From the NCBI GenBank assembly GCA_902141825.1, contig CABFPG010000002.1, positions 248,001 to 312,000 on the forward strand: a DNA stretch of 64,000 nucleotides, in the 5' to 3' direction. Of this stretch, positions 27,341 to 36,641 are shown piece after piece. Positions within the stretch are counted from its first letter, which is position 1. Every line of letters begins with the position of its first letter. The position numbers and the translations under genes were made by a program. This stretch comes from Thalassocella blandensis (lineage in GTDB: Bacteria > Pseudomonadota > Gammaproteobacteria > Pseudomonadales > Cellvibrionaceae). Under the pieces are notes generated by a model, which saw only the letters and a program-made list of their open reading frames with translations, searched no databases and had not been told where the DNA came from.

Positions 27341-29071
27341 CTACTCCACTCGACCCAACAGGCCAATGCCAAATTGGACTTTACTTACCGCACCATCCTC
27401 TCTGATAGATTCAGCCTGAATCGCATACTCCTTATAAGAACCACTTTTAGTTCGCATCTGCACGGTAGTGCAAAACCCCTCCCCGGACGTTGCACATGCC
27501 GCAAGTAGCAAACGGAAATCATGAAGATCGTCATCCATGATTCGGTCGTGGATTTCCATGTTGCGGTATATATTAACATCCATCGGCATCGTCATATCCA
27601 GTAAGGCCAAAGCGGCACTGGACCATTCCGTCAGATGTGCCGACACATCCCAAGTAATCGGTTGCATTTCTATTTCTACACTGTCTGCAACGGACTTGCT
27701 CTGCGTTCCACTCGGCTCCCCGACCTGTTGATTCGTTAGGGTCAAACTATAGATTTTTGCAATAGCCTGCATCTGTCCTGCAAAATAGATATAACTACTG
27801 CATTGGCTATACGACTGTGAATCACCATATATACTCAGCACAGCTTTTGGTAGATTTTTGTGGCACACAAAAAAATGGTTTACAACGTTGTACTGCTCGT
27901 GAAGGTACTTAAAACCTTCCGGCGGGAAGCTTTTAGCCAAACTAAAATAAGACAAGTCCGACGGCAATACTTTGGCAGCATTCAAGGTAAAGTGCTTTAA
28001 GGTTCGCGCACCGCTCTCTCCCGTTTCGGTGGTAAACAAATGAGTGAACGTCGCTTCCTTCATGTATTTTTCAAACACCGGGGCAATCGACATCAAATTT
28101 TCCAGCTTTTTATCAACAATATCCATGCTCCAGCCAAAGGAGTTATTGATTAAGCCAGCTAGATAGTTGGGTTCGTAAAGCTCTGCAATATCCACGGAAT
28201 AGGAAAGGTAAGGATTCTGTTTCACCTGGTGAGGATTCGTCGAATCTTCCTGAATCTCTCGAATAAGCTTTGGCTCTACCAGTAATTGTGTTTTATCAAC
28301 GCTCTGATTATCCAGCAGTTTATTGACTGTTAGTAACGCACGATAGGCTACGAGATGAAGGTTTTCATCGATCGTCGTTACAGATGGGCACAACACCGAC
28401 ACCAAAGGTGCAGCACCATACCCAATCACTTCGTAATTCTCGGTTAAATTAATATCATACTGTCGCAAGGCATTGATAAACCCGATTGTCACCTGAGAAG
28501 ACTCTGTAAGCACAGCGGATGCATTACATCCACGCTTGATAAATTCGTAGCCAGCCTCCAGTCCACAACGTAGTTCACTGCTATTTATGGCAATGAGCAG
28601 GTCCTCGTCGTAACTGATGCCTTCTTGCTCCATTCTTTCCAAAAAACGTTCATAGCGCTTTCTAACACTATAATTCCGCAAATTTCCGATAAAACAGGCT
28701 GATTTGTGATTCTTTTCCAGCAAATAATCAAATGCCAAATCTACGCTTTTATTGTGATCTATATCAATGACAGGAATATCGAGAGGAAAATAGTCATAGG
28801 CAATAGAGACTAATACGGTACCCTGCTGGAGAAGTTTTTTTGCAAATTCATCACTGACACTGTTGCGAATAATAATTGCTGCATCCAAGCTTTCTGTAGC
28901 AAATTCAGAGTGAAACTCCCCCAAACTCGCCGTGCAAAACCCTATAAAACGAATATTTCGCAGTACACACAGCTGCCTCAGCTGATTGACCAATTCGCCT
29001 GAATATGGCCCTTGGAATTCATGAGAAAAAACGCCAACGGAGATCATATCGTTTGAGTTAGCGGCCGGCAT
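27341..29071 (-). CDS. LacI-type periplasmic-binding-fold sensor without HTH, PAS-like C-terminus
   Basis: The 576-residue protein resembles the ligand-binding part of LacI-family regulators (about 10-270: VGVFSHEFQGPYSGELVNQLRQ, ESLDAAIIIRNS, VIDIDHNKSVDLAFDYLLEKNHKSACFIGN, VIGYGAAPLVSVLCPSVTTID). It has neither an N-terminal helix-turn-helix nor a signal peptide, so it should be cytoplasmic. Residues about 275-460 are not recognised. The last 110 residues (WDVSAHLTEWSSAALALLDM ... VQMRTKSGSYKEYAIQAESI) look like a PAS/PAC domain. Similar sensor modules elsewhere are joined to GGDEF or kinase outputs; here no output domain exists, and the coiled-coil membrane protein encoded 6 bases downstream is the likely partner. 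It is transcribed from its own upstream region. Confidence 0.75.
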   Translation of the reverse strand: MPAANSNDMISVGVFSHEFQGPYSGELVNQLRQLCVLRNIRFIGFCTASLGEFHSEFATESLDAAIIIRNSVSDEFAKKLLQQGTVLVSIAYDYFPLDIPVIDIDHNKSVDLAFDYLLEKNHKSACFIGNLRNYSVRKRYERFLERMEQEGISYDEDLLIAINSSELRCGLEAGYEFIKRGCNASAVLTESSQVTIGFINALRQYDINLTENYEVIGYGAAPLVSVLCPSVTTIDENLHLVAYRALLTVNKLLDNQSVDKTQLLVEPKLIREIQEDSTNPHQVKQNPYLSYSVDIAELYEPNYLAGLINNSFGWSMDIVDKKLENLMSIAPVFEKYMKEATFTHLFTTETGESGARTLKHFTLNAAKVLPSDLSYFSLAKSFPPEGFKYLHEQYNVVNHFFVCHKNLPKAVLSIYGDSQSYSQCSSYIYFAGQMQAIAKIYSLTLTNQQVGEPSGTQSKSVADSVEIEMQPITWDVSAHLTEWSSAALALLDMTMPMDVNIYRNMEIHDRIMDDDLHDFRLLLAACATSGEGFCTTVQMRTKSGSYKEYAIQAESIREDGAVSKVQFGIGLLGRVE

Positions 29072-29475
29072 ACTGCATCCAATTTGTTTTACCCGGTTAA
29101 AAATGTAGATGTATTAAGTTTGGCATTTCACTAGACACACTCTCTTTCCAGTAAAAACCGTCTTCTAGGCGCATTCGGAAGCAGCCCACATGCCTAATCG
29201 TCCACAAACCATAATGAGTAAGACTTTCATCGAGAGCTGATTGACCAAATATGAGCGTTGCTTACCAACATATATGGTATAGCTCAAAAACCCGGTATTG
29301 TCAGAGCTGGGGTATTGCAAAGAGCTGTATTTACTGCCCAATTTCTTCAGTGCGCGGTGTCCCTTGAGAGTGGTTTACTTTCTGAATTACCCCCTTTTTC
29401 CATCACCCCTGAATGCCGCCGCCAGGCTGTCTACAAAGAATTGTGGCACCACAATCATCAAATATGCAGACGAGG
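29072..29475. other. Intergenic region before EPS operon end
   Basis: About 400 bases without a convincing gene. It is upstream of the sugar-sensor-like gene and downstream of the last EPS-operon gene. A TGGCAT near 29130 lacks a GC at the -12 distance, so I do not call a sigma-54 site. No clear terminator for the EPS operon was found. Confidence 0.45.
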
Positions 29476-30408
29476 CTACAACATAAACTGCTTACAATAT
29501 AGCTTAAGCTGTAAATGAAACCATTTGTGTGGCAGCAACTTACAGCGAGAATCGGATAAGATTTTTTGTGCGTCTTTAAATTCGTTCACACTAAGGAGTA
29601 TTTTAGCGATATGGAGTAAGTGGGTCGCTGTATATGCCAGAACATTTCTTTGCATGTGTTTTGGCACTTCATTTTGAACTACTGCGGAATGAAGCCTCTT
29701 ACTGAATGGACATTCTTCCCGCAATATATTGTTTGAACAGGCGCTGTTATCTGCATCTAAACGATAGCGAGACAATACTTTCGGACTATAAGCAATAGTA
29801 CTTTTAAAACTGACTTTGGCGAACACATCCTGGTCTTCCCCCATAGGCTCGCCGACGGGAAAACCGCCTACCTCCAATAGTAATGCGCGTTCGACACAGA
29901 CGCTGGAAGTAAAGAATGGCAAATCACCCCTGGAGGCAATCGCAAAATAATCTTCAATCAACATGCTTTCCTTCGGCTTGGGTGATATGCGAATCTTTGG
30001 CGAGACCACCTCCCCAGAAGGAAAGAATTTTTCATAGGCTGTACCAAAGGCCTTGGATTCAGGAAACATACCGATAAGAGAGGCAATCTCCTTAAGAAAA
30101 TCCTTGTGCCAGATATCATCCGCATCGAGAAACGCGATATGTGTACCGCTCGCATTTTCGATCGCTGTATTTCTCGCTACGGAAACGCCCGCATTTTTCT
30201 GGCGAATCAAGACCACTTTATCGTAGTCTTGATCGGTCTCTATTTTTTCTGCGACCATATCGGGACCATAATCCGTTGAACCATCGTCCACAATGACGAT
30301 TTCATGGGCTTGATAAGACTGCGAAAAAATCGAAGCAATTGCATCCAATATATACGCTTGCTTGTTATACAGAGGAATAACGACGGATATTTTGATCGGC
30401 TGCTTCAC
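29476..30408 (-). CDS. GT2 family glycosyltransferase
   Basis: A 310-residue GT-A fold transferase: ISVVIPLYNKQAYILDAIAS at the start, VDDGSTD for nucleotide binding, and the metal-binding FLDADDIW near residue 96. It should add one sugar to the lipid-linked EPS repeat unit on the cytoplasmic face. There is no membrane segment. It is the last gene of the unit that begins with wza, and its first 44 bases overlap the pyruvyl transferase gene, which points to translational coupling. The acceptor and donor sugars cannot be predicted. Confidence 0.9.
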   Translation of the reverse strand: MKQPIKISVVIPLYNKQAYILDAIASIFSQSYQAHEIVIVDDGSTDYGPDMVAEKIETDQDYDKVVLIRQKNAGVSVARNTAIENASGTHIAFLDADDIWHKDFLKEIASLIGMFPESKAFGTAYEKFFPSGEVVSPKIRISPKPKESMLIEDYFAIASRGDLPFFTSSVCVERALLLEVGGFPVGEPMGEDQDVFAKVSFKSTIAYSPKVLSRYRLDADNSACSNNILREECPFSKRLHSAVVQNEVPKHMQRNVLAYTATHLLHIAKILLSVNEFKDAQKILSDSRCKLLPHKWFHLQLKLYCKQFML

Positions 30409-31495
30409 TGTTTACTCTCCAGTTTTTCAAGGACATTTCAATTGCGGTTGTAACAGGCAATGTGGGCATGATGTGCTCCATCGACAGACTGTGCTCTATG
30501 GTGTCTGTCAATTGTTTATGATCAATATCACTTGTATTAAATTGATGAGATGATGCCAATCCAATTTGATTGGACAATTCAGAGCACTTCTGATGATAAT
30601 TTAACGAAATAACAGGTGTATTGACGAGGTAAGATAAAATAACGGCGTGCAAACGCATTCCAATTACTAACTCAAATGTTTCTAATACCTGCATAACCTC
30701 CAGAGGGTTTTCTGTATATAGAATGTGTGCCTCTAACACCTCTGCAGGGAGGTACTGCTTTAACTTATTATGAATCCAATTATCGCCAAGAGTAAGATGG
30801 CCATTAAAATCTAACAGCGTAATTTTACGTCCGGTAACTTTATAAATATATTCTAAAGATTGAGCGATTTTTTTAACTCGCTCTTCCTCAATCTCCACAT
30901 CGCCATCGAAACGCTCTTTCGAGCAGAGACATACACAAATTCCGGAGCGATCTATGCTTCTGGATTGATAGTCTTCATTCAGTAAAAGTAATGGCGCCAA
31001 GTCAAAGGTATACTCAACATTTGCATCTGGCGCAATACTACGTGCAATATCGAAGCTCCTTTGATCCCTTACACCGACATATTCACACTCTTTTAAAAAT
31101 TCAGCACAGACATACTCTGCACGAGCATCACGAAAAGGACCGATTCCAATACCCAAAGCCAAAGCGCCATCTTTTCCGGCCAGTTTAATTAAATGGCGTT
31201 TAATGCCTATATCATGCGAATTATGCAGCACTGATCCGCCACCAAAAATGATGCGGTCACATTTAATTGCACTATGGTACTGTCGCATTCGGTTTTCACC
31301 TTTAAAGCGCTGAACAACTTTTAAAGGCGGTTCAAATTTGCCAAAACCTGGAACGTTAACTCGAGTAGTATTACTGATTTTGAAATTTTCATCCCCCAGG
31401 TACTTCCTAGCCCCCCAGGCTGTAGCCAACATTAAGGCGTCGTCACCCGAGTTTTGCATCCCGTAATATCCGGATAAATACGTTAAGTCGCTCAT
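30365..31495 (-). CDS. Polysaccharide pyruvyl transferase
   Basis: A 376-residue member of the CsaB/WcaK-like pyruvyl transferase family (PF04230 type): LSGYYGMQNSGDDALMLA at the N-terminus, RIIFGGGSVLHNSHDI in the middle and GMRLHAVILSYLVNTPVISLNYH near the end. The family transfers pyruvate from phosphoenolpyruvate to form ketals on EPS sugars, which adds negative charge to the polymer. It starts inside the end of the wzy-like gene (4-base overlap ATGA) and overlaps the GT2 gene by 44 bases, so it is part of a tightly packed EPS operon. Confidence 0.88.
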   Translation of the reverse strand: MSDLTYLSGYYGMQNSGDDALMLATAWGARKYLGDENFKISNTTRVNVPGFGKFEPPLKVVQRFKGENRMRQYHSAIKCDRIIFGGGSVLHNSHDIGIKRHLIKLAGKDGALALGIGIGPFRDARAEYVCAEFLKECEYVGVRDQRSFDIARSIAPDANVEYTFDLAPLLLLNEDYQSRSIDRSGICVCLCSKERFDGDVEIEEERVKKIAQSLEYIYKVTGRKITLLDFNGHLTLGDNWIHNKLKQYLPAEVLEAHILYTENPLEVMQVLETFELVIGMRLHAVILSYLVNTPVISLNYHQKCSELSNQIGLASSHQFNTSDIDHKQLTDTIEHSLSMEHIMPTLPVTTAIEMSLKNWRVNSEAADQNIRRYSSV

Positions 31496-32799
31496 GCATA
31501 AACCTCTTCATTTACATTTTGTTTTTTCGAGCTCTCGTTAGTCTCAGGCCGCAAACTAAATCCAATCCAAATTAGCGCGGGCCAATAGATGTAAGCGAGA
31601 ATTTCCAAGTTTTCAAAAAAGCTGTACCCGACTAAAATCACACAGATTGCCAGACCAGTCTGAGCAATCTTGCTTTTTTGAGCGAGTAGCAGCATATAAA
31701 TACTGGTAAAAAATAACGGTACAGCCAAAGCTATAGCTCCCACAATACCTTTTACAAACAGCAATCCGTACCAACTGTGGTGGCTACCGATCGGCATGTA
31801 TTCCACTACTTTGGGACCACGCTCAACCACAGCATGCCCCCAAATCGGCGCTTCGTTCTCCCATCGCTGTACAGCTAAATTTGCCAACATTCCACGCACA
31901 CGAGTCGATCCTGGACGGCTTTCTTTTATTTGGTTGTAGGTTTCAAACACCCACATGTAAATCGGTTCTCCAAGTAAGACCAATACAGGAAGTAAAATAC
32001 CTCCAGCAATCCACACCAGCGGATAACGCAAAGAAGACAAACCAATTGAAATTGGAATGATAGTGGCAAAAATCACCCATCCAGCTCGTGATTGGCAAAA
32101 CAAACACATCACCAAAGCACCGAAACAGCCCAGCGCTCGCCATTTAATGTCTTTCTCGTGAATACATATCACCAGATAAATACAACTCAATAGCCCAGCA
32201 GAAGGCGCCCATGGCCCAATAAATTGCCAGCGAGCAGCGTGAGTTTCCGGGTTCATCCCGAAAAGCACCACATCGAATGCCGATCCCGGCCCGCCAATAA
32301 CTTTTAATGGGGAGCTGTATAAATATCCCGAAAACCCGACGATGTATAACAGCAACCCTAATACTGCAAAAGGAATGGCACTCGCCGCCGCAATACAACA
32401 TCCACGGATGATCACTTCTTTTCGGATATTGACGATGCACCCCAACAGTGGGAACAAAGCCATGGAAGCCCAGCCTTTCGCCCAGCCAAAAGTGGACTTT
32501 ATAATTTGCCCCAATCCCATTTGACGATCGATATGTGCCACAATAAGTGCTACTAGCATCACCATCATGCCTAACACCCAAAGCCAGATGACAGGCGAAA
32601 TTCTCAGTAGCGGATTAATGGGAGAAAGTTTTTTTCCAAGCAAATATAACTTTAAACAATACAGTCCCAATACCGCCCATCCCAGAACAGAACCGAGTAC
32701 ATAAAATCCGCCCACCAGGTATATTGGATAGGTAAGCGCCAGCGAATAAAATATCAGCTGTTCTTCAATAGTAAGCTGATCAAGTAATTTCTGTGCCAT
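31492..32799 (-). CDS. Wzy-like EPS polymerase / O-antigen ligase family
   Basis: The 435-residue product is almost entirely hydrophobic, with about 10-12 membrane segments and a large periplasmic loop (about 275-340). That loop holds RPGSTRVRGMLANLAVQRW and ends in SHHSWYGLLFVKG, the pattern typical of the Wzy_C/WaaL family. In an operon with wza and wzz it is best read as the periplasmic polymerase that joins repeat units. Its first 46 bases overlap the wzz-like gene, again suggesting coupling. Confidence 0.85.
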   Translation of the reverse strand: MAQKLLDQLTIEEQLIFYSLALTYPIYLVGGFYVLGSVLGWAVLGLYCLKLYLLGKKLSPINPLLRISPVIWLWVLGMMVMLVALIVAHIDRQMGLGQIIKSTFGWAKGWASMALFPLLGCIVNIRKEVIIRGCCIAAASAIPFAVLGLLLYIVGFSGYLYSSPLKVIGGPGSAFDVVLFGMNPETHAARWQFIGPWAPSAGLLSCIYLVICIHEKDIKWRALGCFGALVMCLFCQSRAGWVIFATIIPISIGLSSLRYPLVWIAGGILLPVLVLLGEPIYMWVFETYNQIKESRPGSTRVRGMLANLAVQRWENEAPIWGHAVVERGPKVVEYMPIGSHHSWYGLLFVKGIVGAIALAVPLFFTSIYMLLLAQKSKIAQTGLAICVILVGYSFFENLEILAYIYWPALIWIGFSLRPETNESSKKQNVNEEVYA

Positions 32800-34142
32800 G
32801 CGGTAAACAATCCAAATAAGACGAAAAATACACCCATTACGCCAATGCCGATGGCGATGATTCGGTTGGGGCTTTTGGGAGTACTGGGTAAAGAAGGAAT
32901 AGACAAAAGCTGTACTGCCGGATACGACGCAAACACGTCAGACTTTCCTGACTCAAGACGTGCTGCGGCCGAAGTAAAAACCGCTTCCGCTAACGCGTGC
33001 TCACGCTCAAGTCGCTCTAACTCAGCGGACTCGCGCATGTAAACTTTTAACTGATCACGCATCTTGTCTTCGAGTTTATCTAATTCATTGATCTCTGCTT
33101 CAATACCTTGCAATTTGGCAAAATTATTCATAAGAGAAGCAAATAGATCCGCGCGATGCGGGCTGCCTGTTAGATCTAGAGAATGCAGGATATCACCAGC
33201 CTGTGCGCCTACTACATTTACACTGCGTGTTAGCAAGGACTTTTTAGCCCCTTCATATCGAAGTGTTTGCGCCACTACTTTTGGATGGTTCTGCCCCCAC
33301 TGGGAAGAAAATTCAGCCACCTTTTTAGCACTCTCATCCAACTCTTTAATGTAACCACGAAACTCTGGGTCACTCTGTAACGTAAAAGCTTTACCAGCCA
33401 ACGCAGGAGAAACCCCTAGATCTGAACTCAACTGATATACAAACTTCTCGGTGTTGCTGGCTGAAGACTGCGCCGTCATAAGACGCGATTCCACTTCTGT
33501 AATTTTTTTCATTAGCTCGTTAACCTGACCCTGATCAACCAGTAAGGAACGCTGCTGAAAATCTACGATTGCGGCCCGAGTACCATCAAGGCGTTCGCGA
33601 TATTGAAATAGCGCTTCACGAATACTACTGTCTTTACGTTGAATTTCGTCTTCGCGGAGTTTACTTAAGGATTCCTGAAAATTATCGTACAGCGCCCAGG
33701 CGTAATCTTGAGCTGCATCAGGGCTAGGGCCATCAGCATGGATGTACATAATTGAAGTACGCTCACGTATTTCAACACGTGGAGAGCGAAGATCTTCAAC
33801 CGAAGCGTGCAGGAAAGTGGCAGCACCTTTAATCACTTCTCGGCTTTTAAAAATCTCTTTGTAATTCACCAAGGGACTGACAATAACACTACCAAAGGGG
33901 TTGTTTGTCGCATGATTTGCAGAACCCACCTCTTGAATACTGAAATTACTTGAACTGCTTGAAGCCGGTAAAACAACACTCATCACACTGGAATACACAG
34001 GTGGGCGCGACAAGTAAAAAACAACAGCAGCGATGATCAAAAATATCGACAGCAGCGCGACCCAACCATATCGCAGTCCGCGCAGAAAGCGGAACCGCGA
34101 GTAGGTTTTAACCGGATCGTAATTTACTGGATAAGTGTTCAT
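32754..34142 (-). CDS. Wzz-type chain-length determinant without kinase domain
   Basis: The 462-residue inner-membrane protein has two membrane segments (about 29-50 and 429-451) with a long periplasmic coiled-coil region between them (about 160-400), and the conserved Pro-rich stretch SIPSLPSTPKSPNR before the second segment. This is the polysaccharide co-polymerase layout of GumC/Wzz proteins. A C-terminal tyrosine-kinase domain is absent and no separate BY-kinase gene is in the window. It lies 19 bases after the wza-like gene. It should set chain length and bridge the polymerase and the outer-membrane exporter. Confidence 0.9.
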   Translation of the reverse strand: MNTYPVNYDPVKTYSRFRFLRGLRYGWVALLSIFLIIAAVVFYLSRPPVYSSVMSVVLPASSSSSNFSIQEVGSANHATNNPFGSVIVSPLVNYKEIFKSREVIKGAATFLHASVEDLRSPRVEIRERTSIMYIHADGPSPDAAQDYAWALYDNFQESLSKLREDEIQRKDSSIREALFQYRERLDGTRAAIVDFQQRSLLVDQGQVNELMKKITEVESRLMTAQSSASNTEKFVYQLSSDLGVSPALAGKAFTLQSDPEFRGYIKELDESAKKVAEFSSQWGQNHPKVVAQTLRYEGAKKSLLTRSVNVVGAQAGDILHSLDLTGSPHRADLFASLMNNFAKLQGIEAEINELDKLEDKMRDQLKVYMRESAELERLEREHALAEAVFTSAAARLESGKSDVFASYPAVQLLSIPSLPSTPKSPNRIIAIGIGVMGVFFVLFGLFTAWHRNYLISLLLKNS

Positions 34143-34161
34143 CGCACGACTTACTCAACAA

Positions 34162-35421
34162 TTAAAACAACAGGCTTAATGGTTTGATAATATCGGTGAC
34201 GGTCTTGGCAACATCCCGCATATTCGTAACATCCGAGTCGTAACAAGCTAAGGCATCGTTTGGCATCAGATAAGGATTCATATCCTCTCTTTGTGCATAC
34301 CGCATTAGCTGCTCGACAGAACGTTCTATCACCTGAAACTCGTCCGTCAAAGGATTTTTACTTGCAAGCACAACTTTTCTAGGCGCATTGGTTGCCTGAG
34401 TGCCGCCGACGCAGTTTGCCGACACTGCTGCCTGTAACAAGGTGGTACCGTACGGCAAACTGGAACTGAACTTCCCTACTGCCGCACCCGCATTATCTAA
34501 TGCCGGAACTGTCAGGTTGGACATGAAAACACGCATACCACGCGGTGTAATTTGAGACGGTTTTACCAATGCAGACTGAAAACACCCAGTTGTTGGTACA
34601 ACGATTTGATCTCCATCAACCAGATGAATATCTTTACCCGTAATTCCACCTACTACACCACTTAAATCAAGTTCCATCTGCCATCCATTTCTGATTAATA
34701 TAATCTGATCTATTTTTGCATCTGGACGAACACCTGAAGCTGCGCGTATTGCTTCAACAATTGAACGCTTGGAAGCAAAATCGCCTTCCGCACGCACTCG
34801 TTGCTCAATCACACTTTCCTGACGAGACTCGTTAATGGTTACTCGACCAGGCTGGAACACCGCTCCGGTTACCGTGACATTGATCGCAGACCAGTGTGCA
34901 ATATTCACCGTAACACGCGCCGCTGTTGGTAAAAATATTTTTGCTCGTACTAAAGCCATTTCCAGCTTTTCTGCCACCATACTCGCTGTTTTACCAGCAG
35001 CCTGGATGGGTTCAATAAGAGGTAAAGAGATAATGCCTTCCTGGTTAATCACATATCGTCCGCTAAATCCTTCCCCGTTTTCTATATCTATATCGATTAA
35101 ATCACCAGGGCTCAGAAATGTTTCGCGATTAAGAATATGATTTGGCATTCCACTTTCATTCATAAAAGTATTGAAGGGTAATGCTTTATCAACACGGTAA
35201 TGTTTCTTGGCGCTGTTTGTAGTATTTGTTTCACATTGAAGGTTTGATGCGTATACATAATTTTCTGCGTCCGCATGAGCCATATGTTCGCCAAGTTCCT
35301 GTTTATTACCATAGAACTTATTACTGGGGTTTTCTGCTGTACGCATTGCATGATGCTGAGTACAAGCACCTAGACAAAGTAGTAATAAAAAACTTGTTGA
35401 TATTTTTAAAATTAAGCGCAT
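34162..35421 (-). CDS. Wza-type outer-membrane polysaccharide export lipoprotein
   Basis: I place the start at ATG 35421 (419 residues), not at the in-frame ATG 35469: the later start gives a clean lipoprotein signal MRLILKISTSFLLLLCLGAC (C20), and a -24/-12 promoter covers the earlier ATG. After a variable region comes the Poly_export domain (about 98-185: FLSPGDLIDIDIENGEGFSGRYVINQEG, ISLPLIEPIQAAGKT). SLBB-like segments follow (INVTVTGAVFQPGRV; LVDGDQIVVPTTG). The C-terminus lacks the long helix of E. coli Wza. It should form the outer-membrane exit pore for EPS and opens the operon wza-wzz-wzy-pyruvyl transferase-GT2. Confidence 0.9.
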   Translation of the reverse strand: MRLILKISTSFLLLLCLGACTQHHAMRTAENPSNKFYGNKQELGEHMAHADAENYVYASNLQCETNTTNSAKKHYRVDKALPFNTFMNESGMPNHILNRETFLSPGDLIDIDIENGEGFSGRYVINQEGIISLPLIEPIQAAGKTASMVAEKLEMALVRAKIFLPTAARVTVNIAHWSAINVTVTGAVFQPGRVTINESRQESVIEQRVRAEGDFASKRSIVEAIRAASGVRPDAKIDQIILIRNGWQMELDLSGVVGGITGKDIHLVDGDQIVVPTTGCFQSALVKPSQITPRGMRVFMSNLTVPALDNAGAAVGKFSSSLPYGTTLLQAAVSANCVGGTQATNAPRKVVLASKNPLTDEFQVIERSVEQLMRYAQREDMNPYLMPNDALACYDSDVTNMRDVAKTVTDIIKPLSLLF

Positions 35422-35456
35422 TGCCTGATACCAGTAAAGTGGGTTTGTATTTGTTA

Positions 35457-35475
35457 TTGCAATGGACATGCCAAA
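35457..35475 (-). promoter_or_regulatory. Sigma-54 (-24/-12) promoter of wza operon
   Basis: The minus strand reads TGGCATGTCCATTGC, matching the consensus TGGCACGnnnnTTGC with GG (35472-35471) and GC (35460-35459) exactly 10 bases apart. Transcription should start near 35447, between this site and ATG 35421. Confidence 0.85.
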
Positions 35476-35507
35476 CCGTACATCATTGTTTTTAAAGGGA
35501 TTTTTCT

Positions 35508-35524
35508 ATTTGCAAAACGCAAAT
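35508..35524. promoter_or_regulatory. Palindrome upstream of wza promoter, possible activator site
   Basis: ATTTGC-AAAAC-GCAAAT is a perfect inverted repeat centred about 70 bases upstream of the predicted start of transcription. On the minus strand it is preceded by CTGC (CTGCATTTGCG), a context shared with the palindromes near 36650 and 48944. Confidence 0.55.
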
Positions 35525-35601
35525 GCAGGGGTTTTTCTCATTTTAAAAAATAATTCTGAAGGGATTCCTAAAACGCGAATACCGTTTTTATAACAAAAGA
35601 G

Positions 35602-35631
35602 AAAAAAAAAGCCGCTAATAGAATTAGCGGC
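35602..35631 (-). terminator. Rho-independent terminator of the phosphoglycosyltransferase gene
   Basis: On the minus strand GCCGCTAAT-TCT-ATTAGCGGC (9-bp perfect stem) is followed by nine T residues. It separates the upstream transferase gene from the wza operon, which therefore needs its own promoter. Confidence 0.95.
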
Positions 35632-35781
35632 GAACCGGAGGTGGTTAATAAAAAGAAATAAAGTAGCTAAGATTGAGTAGTTTTACCTAAATATTTCGGT
35701 GCCACACTACTCAGGGCTGATCTGGATTTTGAAATTCGTAATAAAAACAAAGGCTTTAATAAGCTGTTCTGAGTACGAAAA

Positions 35782-36462
35782 TTAATAAGCCCCTTTGCCA
35801 AACAGAACCGCTGGAACCGTTGCAAAAGCAATGTTCATATCCATCCAAATGCTTTTCCCGTATACATACTGAAGGTCCAAATCGATTTGTTCCTCAAAAG
35901 TAGTATCAGCACGCCCTGAAACCTGCCATAAACCAGTCAAACCAGGTTTTACGTTCAAGCGACGTAGAGCACGTTGATCATATTGAGCCACTTCCTGTGG
36001 TAATGCTGGACGTGGTCCGATTAACAGCATATCCCCGTTAATCACATTAAACAGCTGAGGAATTTCATCAACGGAGTACTTACGAATCCACTTGCCCATT
36101 CGGGTTACACGAGGGTCCTGACGAAGCTTTTTGCAAACACCTTCTCTATCACTTTCCATTTGCGCCGCAAGTTGATGACGATAATCATCGCTGCGGTACA
36201 TAGAACGTAGCTTAAATAGTTTAAACGTTTTTCCATTCTTACCGACTCGGGTTTGCGAATAAACCGGAGAACCTTTGCTCTCAAGCATGATGAACAACAT
36301 TACCAACAGCAAAAAAGGCAACACCATTAATAAACCAAATATTGCAGCAAACTGGTGAAGAAAGACAGGTGTATTCACTTTGTTTACTCTGTTGGAAACA
36401 AGCAGAAACGCACTCTGCATTCTATTTACGATATCATTTGAGTAAGTCATTAAGTTGTTCAT
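35782..36462 (-). CDS. EPS-initiating phosphoglycosyltransferase (WcaJ/ExoY-like)
   Basis: The 226-residue protein is of the short, monotopic bacterial sugar transferase type (PF02397): one hydrophobic segment (about 33-60) and a catalytic domain with SPVYSQTRVGKNGKTFKLFKLRSM, the DE pair in YSVDEIPQLFNVI, GDMLLIGPRPALP and LNVKPGLTGLWQVSGR. It moves a sugar-1-phosphate to undecaprenyl phosphate, the first step of Wzx/Wzy-dependent EPS synthesis. A good ribosome site GGAG lies 5 bases before ATG. It is a single-gene unit: a -24/-12 promoter upstream and a strong terminator 150 bases after the stop. Confidence 0.93.
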   Translation of the reverse strand: MNNLMTYSNDIVNRMQSAFLLVSNRVNKVNTPVFLHQFAAIFGLLMVLPFLLLVMLFIMLESKGSPVYSQTRVGKNGKTFKLFKLRSMYRSDDYRHQLAAQMESDREGVCKKLRQDPRVTRMGKWIRKYSVDEIPQLFNVINGDMLLIGPRPALPQEVAQYDQRALRRLNVKPGLTGLWQVSGRADTTFEEQIDLDLQYVYGKSIWMDMNIAFATVPAVLFGKGAY

Positions 36463-36507
36463 CTTAGCTCCAGAATTTTAATTAATTTAATCTTGTTAAT
36501 TCCTATA

Positions 36508-36525
36508 GAGCAATTGAAATGCCAA
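36508..36525 (-). promoter_or_regulatory. Sigma-54 promoter of the phosphoglycosyltransferase gene
   Basis: The minus strand reads TGGCATTTCAATTGC, with GG (36523-36522) and GC (36511-36510) 10 bases apart; transcription should begin near 36499, some 37 bases before the ATG. Confidence 0.85.
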
Positions 36526-36641
36526 CTCGTTAACACAAAAAAATACTACAAAAATGCCATTTACACGCAGTTATTTACTCAAATATCCAATCACAATGAA
36601 TGTAATTTGCAAAACAAAACTAACATTAAAAATTAATTTTT

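Noticed and set aside
29124-29142. Sigma-54 promoter near TGGCATTTCACTAGA
   Set aside because: There is no GC at the required 10-base distance.
29258-29518. 86-residue plus-strand open frame
   Set aside because: No family likeness, no ribosome site, and it runs into the end of the GT2 gene on the other strand.
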